Position numbers and translations under genes: made by a program | The notes under the pieces: generated by a model | Database searches by the model: none | The model's input: only the letters and a program-made list of their open reading frames with translations | What the model was told of the DNA's origin: nothing | In this document: positions 54,901-64,000 of the stretch, one piece after another | Layout of the letters: each line of letters begins with the position of its first letter | Numbering within the stretch: the first letter of the stretch is position 1 | Source: Dryobates pubescens | Lineage: Eukaryota; Chordata; Aves; Piciformes; Picidae | Length of the DNA: 64,000 nucleotides | Assembly (NCBI RefSeq): GCF_014839835.1 | Contig: NC_071632.1 | Span: 10,372,487-10,436,486, forward strand | Direction: 5' to 3'

Positions 54901-56890
54901 GAGAGGCTGCGGAGGGCAGCTCCAATGAGCGCCCCGGTGCCCACCAGCGCAGGCAGTGCCAGGACCAGCAACATGGTGAGCTTGGGCGAGAGCAGGTAGA
55001 GCGAGACGAAGCAGCCAGCTGTCTGCGTGCCACTGCGCAGGCCCTGGGGGCAGCAGGCACTGGTGGGTGGAGGAGTGCCAGAGGGGTGCCAGGGCTGTAG
55101 CCAATGCTGCTGGGTGAGGGTCTTACCTGGGAGATTGCCAGCTTAAAGGAGGACTTGAACTCCTGGATGTCGGACGTCAGACGGCTCACCAGCTGCCCCG
55201 TGCGGTTGGCATCGAAGAATGCCACATCCTGCCTGCCACAGGAGCAGAGCGAGCCAGGGTGGGGCTCTGGAGGGGTGTCCCCTGTGCACCCCAACCACCC
55301 CATGCCATGCCAACCCCCTGTGGGTTTTACCGGAGCAGGGACACGAAGAGCTCCTTGCGCATGCTGCCAGCCACCTGCTCCCCGACGCGCGACAGCAGTG
55401 CCAGGTACCCGAAGGTCAGCAGCCCCTGAACACAGCGAGTCAGACCCTGGGGGCAGCCCCAGGACCCCCCAAGCCCCCAGGGTGGCAGTACCCACCTGCA
55501 GGCAGTAGACGGCAAGCAGGTGTAGGGCTGGCCGCTGGACGTCCCGCAGGTAGCCGCTGACCTGGCCGCGGGCACAGCGGGCAACGACGTTCACCAGCTG
55601 GCCCAGCAGCACCGGGATGCGGACGTTGAGCAGGGCAGCACCCAGCGCCAGCTGCGGGGACAGCAGGGGTCATGCCATGGCATGAGGATGGTACCCATTG
55701 GGGCACAGGGATGGCAGGTATCATATCGTGGCACAGGGATGGCACAGGGTCAGGAGGTGACACCACAGCACAGAGATGGCAAGGGTTGTGGTGTGAGGAT
55801 GGCAGGTGTTACTGCTGTGGCATGTGGGCAAGAGGTGTCATGGTGACGGGGATGGTGAGTGCCACAGCATGGCATGGGGACAATGAGCATCATGGTACTG
55901 CTCAGGGATGATGGGGATCACCACCACGGCACAGGGATGGCAGGGGTCATGCCATGGGGACAGTGGGTACCACTCCATGGTACAGGGACAGCAAGGTACC
56001 TCCAGCCACCCGCCTGTGCCTGCTCACCACGATGGCAGCCGAGAGTGCCAGCAGCTGCGGGCGCAGGAAGGTCCAGAACCTTGGCCAGTCAAAGGTGGGC
56101 TCCTGCCGGGGCTGCTCAGGAAGCTCAGGGGGCACAGTAGGGACGGTGGCAGTGTCCTCCTGGCAGCGTGCGGCTGTGCCCAGCAAGCCCAGTGCCACGC
56201 AGCCCACAGCTGGGCCCACCAGGAGCAGGCAGCGGGGGGCTGGCAGTGGGGGCCTGGGGCGTGGGGGCAGGGCCCTGGCCAGCCACGGATGTCCCCCCCC
56301 ATACCTGAAACTGGGGAGAGGGGGGAACGTGGGGCAGTGAACTGGGGGGCAGCCCCGGGGTCATGGTGGGGGACATGGTCACCCACCCAGGCCACGGCCA
56401 CCCTCCCCGTGCCACCCGGGCTGTCCCAGGGCAGAAGGCACTCGAGCCCCCCGGCTCCAACAGTCCCAGCACCCCCCCATTCATGGACTCCTCCACCTAA
56501 GGTGTGCGACCAGACCCCCTCGGTCCCCCTCCGCGACCCGAGGCTGGGACCCCCCAGCCCCTCTGCCCTGGGCTGTCCCAAAGCCCCCGCAACCCCCGGT
56601 CCCCCATATCCGTGTTTGGGACCCCCTAGCCCCACTGCCCCGAGATGGCCCTGTCCCCCTGTGCCCTTCCGGTTCCCTCTGCGCCCCCGCACCTGCCCCC
56701 GACCCCCCGGGAACCCCGGGCCCGGGACTCCCTCCGCTGAAGGACCCCAAGTTCGGCCCCTACCCCCAGCCCCGTCCCGGGGCTGCCAGTACCTTCTCCC
56801 CGGGGCTGGGGGCGGCCGGAGCACGGCGGGGACCGTGCGGAGTCCGCACCGAGCACCGACCGCCCGCAGAAGCAACAACGGCAGCGGCAT
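51931..56890 (-). CDS. ABCB8: Mitochondrial ABC half-transporter, ATP-binding cassette B8
   Basis: Sixteen coding exons on minus: 56890-56793, 56304-56028, 55651-55496, 55425-55331, 55232-55127, 55043-54882, 54769-54684, 54594-54497, 54320-54215, 54130-54097, 53993-53857, 53735-53641, 53424-53291, 53014-52867, 52559-52309, 52011-51931. They give 687 aa (human about 735). The N-terminus [18 protein letters not shown] is Arg/Leu-rich without acids, as expected of a mitochondrial presequence. The membrane domain (about 85-390) includes [20 protein letters not shown] and [19 protein letters not shown]. In the nucleotide-binding domain: Walker A GPSGGGKST (479-487), Q-loop GFISQEPVLFG, signature LSGGQ (584-588), Walker B VLILDE (604-609), H-loop His640. 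Known as the MITOSUR subunit of the mitochondrial ATP-sensitive K+ channel and in iron handling. Several introns carry diverged tandem repeats. Confidence 0.96.
52015..52225. repeat. Degenerate tandem repeat in the last ABCB8 intron
   Basis: Repeats of a roughly 30-bp unit with 'catggggatggcagaga' and 'tggtggcaccat'. Diverged. Confidence 0.65.
53050..53285. repeat. Tandem repeat in ABCB8 intron 13
   Basis: About seven copies of a 30-36-bp unit of the type 'ccccatgccagccccatggt' plus 'attcccctg'. It fills the 276-bp intron between the exons 53424-53291 and 53014-52867. Confidence 0.75.
55665..55990. repeat. Degenerate tandem repeat in ABCB8 intron 2
   Basis: Repeats of 'cacagggatggcaggtgtca' type words, about 30-40 bp apart. 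Diverged copies. Confidence 0.65.
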
Positions 56891-57450
56891 GGCGGCCCCG
56901 GCCCCGGGGACACGGGGCGGAACCGGGGGAGGTGCCGGGGGAGGCACAGGGGCGGGACCGGGGGAGGCCTTGGGGGCAGTACCGGGGCGGGACCGGGGCG
57001 GGACCGGGGCGGGACCGGGGCGGGCGGAGCCCTAGCACTGCGGCCCGGGCCCTGCGCCGTTCCCGACCCCTAACCGGCCCCAAACCGGCCCCACTCCGGG
57101 ATCCGCACCCCGACGACCCCCCGCCGCCGGTCCCGCATCCCAGACCCTCCCTGGAACCTCCTCTTGGACCACCGGCGCCCTCACTTGCCCCACGGGACCC
57201 AGTCCGGGAGCCCGGGCCCTGCACCGGGACCCCCCCGGACCCACACCTCCGACCCGCACCGGGACCCGGGGCCTCGCAGCCGGACCCGGCTCCCCACGGC
57301 GGGGACTCCCCCCGCACTCCTCGGTGCCGGTGCGGCCATGGCCGGTGGTGGGACGAGGACCCGGGGCTGGTGCGGGGGCAGCTGAGAGCCCAGTACCGGG
57401 GACACCGGCCCCGGGGAGACCGAGTCGCGCCGAGCCCCGAGGTGAGCAGG
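56891..57450. promoter_or_regulatory. Shared bidirectional CpG promoter of ABCB8 and ATG9B
   Basis: The ABCB8 start codon (minus) lies at 56890. A probable non-coding first exon of ATG9B (plus) ends at the donor CCCGAG|GTGAGC (57441/57442). Between them the DNA is CpG-dense, with a run of 'gggcgggaccgg' GC-box repeats at about 56950-57030. A 15-codon upstream frame (ATG at 57338, stop 57385) lies in the putative ATG9B leader. Confidence 0.6.
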
Positions 57451-59412
57451 TACAGGTGGGCCGGGGGCGACGCGGGAGGGGACCCTGGGGGTCGGGGCCA
57501 GGGGTTACTGGGAGACGCTGATGCTGTGGAAGTGCCCCGGAACCCCTGGTACGGGGTCACCCCGTTCTTTCCCGGGATCCCGCTGCGGGAATGCTGCACC
57601 TGGAACCCCCCACGCCAGGGGACACAGGGAGAGGGCAGACGTGTGCCCACGCGGTCACGGGGGTGTCCTTGACCCCTGGCGCGGACCCGGGGGGGTCCCG
57701 GTGACCCTGTGGGGCCAGTGTTTCTCTGTGTGCGGCATCACTTCGTGTCCCCATGGGATGTTCCCACGGAGTGCGTGTCACCGTGGGGCTGTCAGGCTCC
57801 TTGTGTCCCCACCGAGTGTCCCTGCCGGGTCACAGGGGTGCCGGTGTGCCACAAGTGTCACCGCAGGGTCACCGGGACACACGTGTCCTCCCCAGGGTCA
57901 CCGGGGCCGTCGCCAGAGCTTCATGCCCCTGTGTGGTTGCTCTGTCCCCAGGAGTCCCCGTGGCTGCTGTGGGATCTTTGTGCCGAGGCTGCCCGTGCCC
58001 ATTGCGGGGGTCCCCTGTCCCCCGCCGCTGTTTACGGGGCTATTTTGGGGCCTCACGAGTATTTTTGGCCACCCGCCGGGACACCCGATCCCGGGGGACG
58101 TGGTGGCTGTGTCCCCAACGGGTTGTTGCACAAGGCTGGGGGGTCAGCGCGGTGACGGGGTGCCCGGTGGTGCCAGGGCTGCCCTGGCTGTGTCACCACC
58201 TGTCTCGTGCCCGCGGCCCCACCGCAGCGGCCCCGGTGCCGTTGAGTCACAGCTCGGCTGTGGGGTGGGGCTGGGCAGTGTCACCTGCGGCCACCGGCCT
58301 GGCCGGGCACTGCCGCTGGACACTGGGTGACGTGCGGGGCTGTGGCAGTACCAGGCAGCGGCGGTAAGGGGAGAGCAGTGGGGCTGGATTGGGGGAGGTC
58401 CCATCCTGCCCCAGGCAAGGGGGGTCCTGCTCTGCTCTGAGAGTTTAGGGGTCCCATCCTGCCCCGAGGGTCCTGAGGTCCCCTTCTTCCCAAGGGACTG
58501 AGGATGCTGCCCTTTTCCAGGAGGGGTGGGGGGGTCCCATACTGCCCCAAGGGGTTGGGAGATGCCAAACTACCTCAGGAGAACTGGGTTCCTATCCTGC
58601 CTTTGAGGGTCCTGGAGTTTGGTCCTGCCCCAGGCTGGGGGTGCCCAGGGCATTGGAAGGCTGCTTATTTCCCTGTGGCTCTGCTTCTGGGGGGTCTCTG
58701 TGAGGTGGGGGTGAGAATCCATGGGGCAGGGTCTGTGGGGATGAGGTCCATGGGATGTGGTCTGTGGAGTATGGAGTTCTCAGCTTTGGAGTTCATGGGC
58801 TCAGTGTCCCTAGGGTGGTAGTCTCTGGGGTAGGGGGTCCATGAAGATAGGAATCTGTGGGGTAGGGGTGTATGGATTGGGGGTCCATGAGGAAGGGGTC
58901 CCCTACCCTCAGACTAGGGGGGTTCATTGCAGCCTGGCCTGGGGGTTGGCCCTGGGGTGATGTAGGGAGTCTCTGCCGGGCCCTGCAGGGGTCCAGCCCC
59001 ACAGGGGTCAGGGCGTCGCAGGCAGGTGCTGGTGGTGGGACAGAATGGGACAGGACATGACAGGTCTCATGAGCATGCCCAGGGCCATGCCCATAGGGGT
59101 GTCCCTGGCCACAGTGGTGGTGGCAGTGCTGGTGGCAGCAGCAGTGGCAGTGGCCAGCTCAGGCCACCTCAATTCATGGCACGCAGGTGGCTCTGCGTGG
59201 CGTCGGCGGCATTTCCGGTGGCAGGGCGATGGCTCACCCCGGATCACCGCGGCTCACCTAGCACGTCCCAGCTCGCCCCAACCTGCCCCACATCCCACAG
59301 CTGCACTCTGGCTGCCCCATGGCCCATGGGGCCGGGTGGGGGGCTTCAGGCAGCTTGGGTGGGGGTCCTGGGTGGTGCCAGACTTGGTGGTGCCAAGGTG
59401 TGTCGCTGGCAG
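57451..59412. other. ATG9B: Putative first intron of ATG9B
   Basis: No coding exon seen. 58.4-58.65 kb has loosely repeated 'ggggtcccatcctgcccc' words. The acceptor CGCTGGCAG ending at 59412 opens the first coding exon. Confidence 0.5.
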
Positions 59413-59432
59413 GTGGCACGGTGGGCATAGCG

Positions 59433-62400
59433 ATGGCATCTCAGGGCGAGTACCAGCGGCTGGATGACGTGGAGCAGGATTTGCCCCCTGGCGAGGAGGA
59501 GGAGGAGGAGCTGCTGCATGTTACCGAGGGGCTGCAAGGTGGGGGGTCCTGCTGGCAAAGGGGGGCAGCAGGTCCTGCTGGGGGAGTCCAGACACTGCTT
59601 GGGGGGTTCAGACCCTGCCATAGTGGGTCCAGATTCTGCCCGGGGGGTCCATGTCCTGCCAGAGAGGTCCAGGCTGCTTGGAGGGGTCTGGACCCTGCTG
59701 TGGGCAGGTCTAAACTCTGCCAAGGGGGAATCAGACCCTGCCAGGGGAGTTCAAACCCTTCTGGGAAGGGTTCCAGACTCTGCTGGCAGCTTGGTCCAGG
59801 CTACTGGGGGGGCAAATGCTGCCCTGGGTCACAGTGGGTGGTCTGGTCTGGCAGTCGTCGGCCCCCATATTGAACACTCTAGCCGGCCCCTGGTGGTGGT
59901 TAGTGGGTGCCAGGATGAAGTGCCCCACAGATGTTTGGCACAGGGGGATCTGTGCATGGCTCTGCTCAGCACCCCCTCCACACTGTTTTTCTCTTCTCTC
60001 CAGACTCTTGGCACCACATCAAGAATCTGGATCATTTCTTCACCAAGATATCCTTGGCATCTGCCCAGTCCTGCCTGTGGCAGGGGGGCACGGGGACACA
60101 CTGGGGTGGGGGCCAGGGACACGGGGGGGATCCAGCAGGGCTAGACTGCTCCTTAACCCCCCCACATCTACCAGTTCCACCAGCGCAATGGCTTCGCCTG
60201 CATGATGCTGGCTGACCTCTTTGAGCTGGGGTGAGGGACCTGTGGTGCCACCCGGTGCCACATGGTGTGGTGCCACGCAGTGGTGTACCATGCAATGCTA
60301 TGCCATATGGTGTTGTGTGGTGCCATGCAGTGTTGTGCCACGTGTTGCTGTGCCATGTGGTGTCATGCGGTCCTATGCCACATGGTGCTGTGTGGTGCCA
60401 TGTGGTGCTGTGCCATGCAGCGCTGTGCCACGTGTCTTTCTCCAGGAGGGATGGGGGTCCCATCCTGCCCCAAGGGGTGGGGGTCCTGTGCTTCCCCAAA
60501 GGGCTGAGGGTGCCATCCTGCCCTGTGGGGCTGAGAGGCCTCATCCTCTCCCAAAGGGTCCTGTCCTGCCCCAGGGTCTGGGGTTGCTGCCCTTCCCCAG
60601 GTGGGATTGGGGCCTCATGCTGCTCCAGAGGATCTGGGGTCCTGTGTCACCTGAGGGTCTGGGGTCCCGTCCTGCCCACAAGACCCTGACTGCAGTGGGA
60701 GGTTGGGTACTGAGCCCCCTGTCCCCTCAGGCAGTTCCTCTTCGTGGTCACCTTCAGCACCTTCCTGCTCTGCTGCGTGGACTATGATGTGCTGTTCGCC
60801 AACCGGCCGCTCAACCACAGCCAGGCGGGCACTGACCGTGCCAAGGTGACGCTACCCGACGCTGTGCTGCCCGCCCCACAGTGTGCCCAGCGGTAAGCGG
60901 AGGGCTGAGGGGCGCAGCTCTGCTGGGGTGTCACCAGCGTGGCCGTGATGGGGGGCCCAGGGGAGCAGGGCTGAGGGGCCACTGGCCTGGCCACAAAGTG
61001 GGTCTGGAGGCCACCAGCATGGCCACAAAAGGATCCTAGAAGTGTGGTGCTGGGGGCCACTGGCACAGTGCCAGCCGTCTGTGCCCTGTCAGGATCCGTG
61101 CCAGCGGCTGGATCATCTTCCTGCTGGTGATGGCATCGGTCTTCTGGCTGTACCGGCTGGTGAAGGTCCTCTGCAGCGTGCTGGGCTACTGGGAGATCCG
61201 CAGCTTCTACATCAAGGCCCTCAACATCCCCTCGGTCAGTGCGGGGAGGGGCTGTGCCACACAGTGCAGCATCGATGGGCACGTGTCTGGCACAGGATGG
61301 GCTCTCTAACCACAGCCAGTGGGGCTGGTGGTGCCATGTAGTACCATGCCTGTGCTGATGGGCACCTGGTTGGCACAGGATGGGCTGTGTAACCACAGCT
61401 GGTGAGGCTGGTGGTGCCATGCAGTACCGTGCCTGTGCTGATGGGTGCGTGGTTGGCTCGGGATGGGCTCTGTAATCACAGCCAGTGGGACTGGTGGTGC
61501 CATGCAGTACCATGCCAGCGCTGATGGGCACATGGCTGGCACAGGATGGGCTGTGCAACCACAGCTGGTGGTGCCATGTCAGCGCTGATGGGTGCCTGGT
61601 TGGCACAGGACGCGCTGTGTAACCAGAGCTGGCAGGAGGTGCAGGCACGGCTGATGGCCCTGCAGCGCCGGCAGCAGCTGTGCGTGCACAAGAAGGAGCT
61701 GACGGAGCTGGACATCCACCACCGCATCCTGCGCTTCCAGAACTACACCGTGGCCATGGTCAACAAGTCCCTGCTGCCCATCCGCTTCCGCCTGCCGCTG
61801 CTGGGCACCGTGGTCTTCCTCACGCAGGGCCTGCAGTACAACCTGGAGCTGCTGCTGTTCCGCGGCCCCGGCGCCCTCTTCCAGAACGCCTGGAGCCTGC
61901 GCCCGCAGTGCAAGCGGGCGGGCGCCCGGCGGGAGCTGGCGCAGCGCTTGGCGCGGGACATGGTGCTGCTGGGGGTGGCCAACCTGCTGCTCTGTCCCTG
62001 CGTGCTGCTCTGGCAGCTGCTTTACGCCTTCTTCAGCTACGCCGAGGGCATCAAGCGGGAGCCGGGCAGCCTGGGGGCTCGCCGCTGGTCGCTCTACGGC
62101 CGCCACTATCTGCGGCACTTCAACGAACTCAGCCACGAGCTGCGGGCGCGGCTGAGCCGCGGCTACAAACCGGCCACCAACTACATGAACTCCTTCAGCA
62201 GCCCTCTGCTGGCCGTGCTGGCCAAGAACGTTGGCTTCTTCGCCGGCTCCATCCTGGCCGTCCTCATCGCCCTCACCGTCTACGACGAGGATGTGCTGAC
62301 GGTGCAGCACATCCTGACCGCCCTCACCCTGCTGGGGCTGGTGGTCACCGTGGCCAGGTGGGTCTGCCAAGGCGGGCAAGGTGTGGCTGTGGTGGGTGGT

Positions 62401-64000
62401 GGGCCAGACGTGGCTGTGCCAGAGTCACATCTTTGGTGGGAAGAAACCTTCAAGATTGTCCAGTCCAAGTTTTGACCCAGCACTGCCAGGATGGGCCAAT
62501 TGTGGCCGTAGTGGGTGATGGGAGGTTCAGACCCCTGGAGCAACTTTTTGACACTGAGGGTGCTGAGACCCTGGCCCAGGTTGCCCATGGAGGTGGGGCA
62601 CAAGGTCAAGTTGGATGAGGTTTCGAGGTGGGGGTTGGTTTCTTCTCACAAGGAACAAATGACAGGACAAGAAGAAACAGCCTCAGGTTGCCCCAGGGGA
62701 GGTTTAGGTTGGACATGTCAAGGACACCGGACATGTCAAGGTTGGATATTATCAAGGTGTGGCTCAGGGAGCCCAAGGCAGTGGTAGAGACCCCATCCCT
62801 GGAGAAGTTTCAAAGCCACAGAGATGTGGTGACCTGGCAGTGCCGGGCTCATGGTTGGACTCTATGATCTTGAAGGTCTCTCCCATCCGAACCATGCCAT
62901 GCTGGCTCTGTGCCATGCCACGCTGTCAGTGGCCATGGTGGGTGGCAGGGTGGCCAAGCAGAGGCAGGACACCTGCCCCCACCTTCTGCAGGTCCTTCAT
63001 CCCTGATGAGCACACAGTATGGTGCCCGGAGCAGCTCCTGCAGCGGGTCCTGGCCCATGTCCACTACATGCCCGACCACTGGCAGGGCAATGCCAGCCGG
63101 GCAGAGACGCGCAGCGAAATGGCTCAGCTCTTCCAGTACAAGGCGGTGAGCACTGGGTGATGGGATTCTCCCCCCCCAGCCCCACCAGGCACCCCCTGAC
63201 CCACTCATCACTCACAGGTCTTCATCCTGGAGGAGCTGCTGAGCCCCATCATCACCCCCCTCATCCTCATCTTCGCGCTGCCCCCCCGCGCCCTCGACAT
63301 CATCGACTTCTTCCGCAACTTCACGGTGGAGGTGGTGGGGGTGGGGGACATCTGCTCCTTCGCCCAGCTCGATGTCCGCAGCCACGGAAACCCCCAGGTT
63401 GGGGGGTGCCAGGGGTGGGGGGGATCCCAGTCCTGCTCCCCTTCTTGCTGTGGGGTGTCGTGGCAGGGAGCGGGGTGGCAGGGAGCGGGGTGGCAGGGCA
63501 CAAAGTGGGGGGTGTGGTGGGGGCTGTGGCGGTGGGGAGAGGGGGAGTTGTGGCGGGGTGGGGATGTGGTGGTACAAAGTGGGTGTCATGGGGGGCAGGG
63601 GGGGTGTAGCATAGAGGGCATGTCATGGGGGGCAGGGGATAGTGTGGTGTGTAGGTGGTGTCATGGCAGGGCTTGGGGTGTTCCATCACGAGATGGAACA
63701 AAAGGGGTGTCGTGGTGGGCTGGGGCTATCGTGACACGGAGGAGGTACCAGGGTGGGATTGGGATGCCGTGGCACAAAGGGAACATTACAGCGGGGTTGG
63801 GGTGTCGGGGCACAGAGTAGGTGTCGTGCCAGGATTGGGGTGTTGTGGCAGGAAGTGGGCACCGCCGTGTGCCCACCCTGCAGCAGGTGCTGACGCTGTG
63901 CCCGCAGTGGCTGTCGGCGGGGCACACGGAGGCCTCGGCGTACCGGCAGGCGGAGGATGGCAAGACGGAGCTGTCGCTGATGCGCTTCGCCATCGCACAC
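59433..64000 (+). CDS. ATG9B: Autophagy-related protein 9B (partial, runs off the window)
   Basis: Nine coding exons seen: 59433-59538, 60004-60047, 60166-60230, 60731-60892, 61093-61234, 61609-62357, 62992-63145, 63218-63397, 63908 to the window end. The start MASQGEYQRLDDVE is a short, ATG9A-like N-terminus; human ATG9B has a long Pro-rich extension that is absent here. The core reads as ATG9B: HHIKNLDHFFTKIYQFHQRN, GQFLFVVTFSTFLLCCVDYD, TELDIHHRILRFQNY, AGSILAVLIALTVYDEDVL, EELLSPIITPLILIF, VGVGDICSFAQLDV, WLSAGHTEAS. ATG9 proteins are multi-pass lipid scramblases on vesicles that seed autophagosomes. The second intron (60048-60165) is AT-AC. Synteny with ABCB8 supports 9B rather than 9A. 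Confidence 0.95.
59550..59800. repeat. Degenerate tandem repeat in ATG9B intron after the first coding exon
   Basis: About eight copies of a 28-32-bp unit of the form 'gggggtccagaccctgc' with variable linkers. Diverged. Confidence 0.7.
60048..60165 (+). other. ATG9B: AT-AC (U12-type) intron in ATG9B
   Basis: Starts ATATCCTTGG and ends CCCCCCCAC. It has a perfect U12 branch site TCCTTAAC at 60150-60157, about 9 nt before the acceptor. Splicing gives HFFTK|IYQFHQRN, matching human FFTKIYSYHQRN with no gap. An AG acceptor after ATCTACCAG would delete conserved residues. Confidence 0.93.
60240..60440. repeat. Degenerate GTGCCATGTGGTGCTGT repeat in ATG9B intron
   Basis: Array of 15-17-bp words such as 'gtgccatgtggtgctgt' and 'gtgccacgtg'. 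Diverged. Confidence 0.75.
61278..61608 (+). repeat. 83-bp minisatellite resembling the ATG9B exon boundary it abuts
   Basis: Four units with period 83 bp (GATGGGCT-type starts at 61296, 61379, 61462 and 61545). The next occurrence, 64 bp further, is the true exon start at 61609 (GACGCGCTGTGTAACC). Units share 'ggcacaggatgggctgtg', 'taaccacagctgg' and 'ctggtggtgcc'. The acceptor-like 'cacag|G' is present in units 1, 2 and 4 and changed in unit 3. Confidence 0.85.
62420..62500 (-). mobile_element. Short CR1 3'-end fragment, antisense, ATG9B intron
   Basis: 'gaaaccttcaagattgtcca' followed by 'gacccagcactgccagg' resembles a reverse-complemented CR1 3' end. Confidence 0.6.
62520..62905 (+). mobile_element. 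CR1 LINE 3' fragment, sense, ATG9B intron
   Basis: 'tttgacactgagggtgctga', 'gtttaggttggacatg', 'catccctggagaagtttcaa', 'ggttggactctatgatcttg' blocks. An internal duplication of 'ggacatgtcaagg' is visible around 62.71-62.74 kb. Confidence 0.8.
63400..63900. other. ATG9B intron with GTGTCGTGGCA-type repetitive words
   Basis: G-rich intron between the last two exons seen. 'gcagggagcggggtg' is tandemly repeated near 63.47 kb, and 'gggtgtcgtgg' words recur to 63.85 kb. No gene. Confidence 0.5.

Noticed and set aside
55908-57672. Long plus-strand frames across the ABCB8 5' end and ATG9B leader
   Set aside because: Shadow frames of ABCB8 exon 2 and CpG-rich DNA. None joins in frame with an ATG to the ATG9B coding exon at 59433.

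Overview
The window looks like a GC-rich, gene-dense piece of a bird chromosome. Introns are short and most genes have CpG-rich starts. The only abundant interspersed repeat I can recognise is the CR1 LINE, the typical avian one. No retroviral or other virus-like element was recognised.

It carries seven protein-coding genes in the order of human 7q36.1 as I recall it: TMUB1 (+), FASTK (+), SLC4A2 (-), CDK5 (+), ASIC3 (-), ABCB8 (-) and ATG9B (+, cut by the window end). AGAP3, expected to the left of TMUB1, is not recognisable in the first 4 kb. NOS3, expected beyond ATG9B, lies outside. Exon models were built by hand from splice sites, reading-frame phase and remembered vertebrate proteins. 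All coding sums are divisible by three and give TMUB1 255 aa, FASTK 836 aa, SLC4A2 1209 to 1226 aa, CDK5 292 aa, ASIC3 526 aa and ABCB8 687 aa.

Layout: 1-4.1 kb is CR1 remnants and anonymous sequence. 4.1-5.9 kb is TMUB1 with a triple ZNF143-like promoter. 5.9-19.9 kb is FASTK, whose introns hold many CR1 pieces and a roughly 1.9-kb, 44-copy minisatellite. 19.9-32.3 kb is SLC4A2 on the minus strand, with three alternative first coding exons. 32.3-38.4 kb is intergenic or upstream intron of SLC4A2. 38.4-42.9 kb is CDK5, in a probable head-to-head arrangement with SLC4A2. 42.9-51 kb is ASIC3, 51.9-56.9 kb is ABCB8, and 56.9-64 kb is ATG9B, which shares a bidirectional CpG promoter with ABCB8.

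The genes are functionally unrelated (ER-associated ubiquitin-like protein, mitochondrial RNA regulator, anion exchanger, neuronal kinase, acid-sensing channel, mitochondrial ABC transporter, autophagy scramblase). What ties them together is compact architecture: head-to-head promoters, tail-to-tail 3' ends and very short introns. The most striking signals are two AT-AC (U12-type) introns in CDK5 and ATG9B, a GC-AG intron in CDK5, a minisatellite in ATG9B whose unit resembles a real exon boundary, and short clusters of transcription-factor-like motifs.
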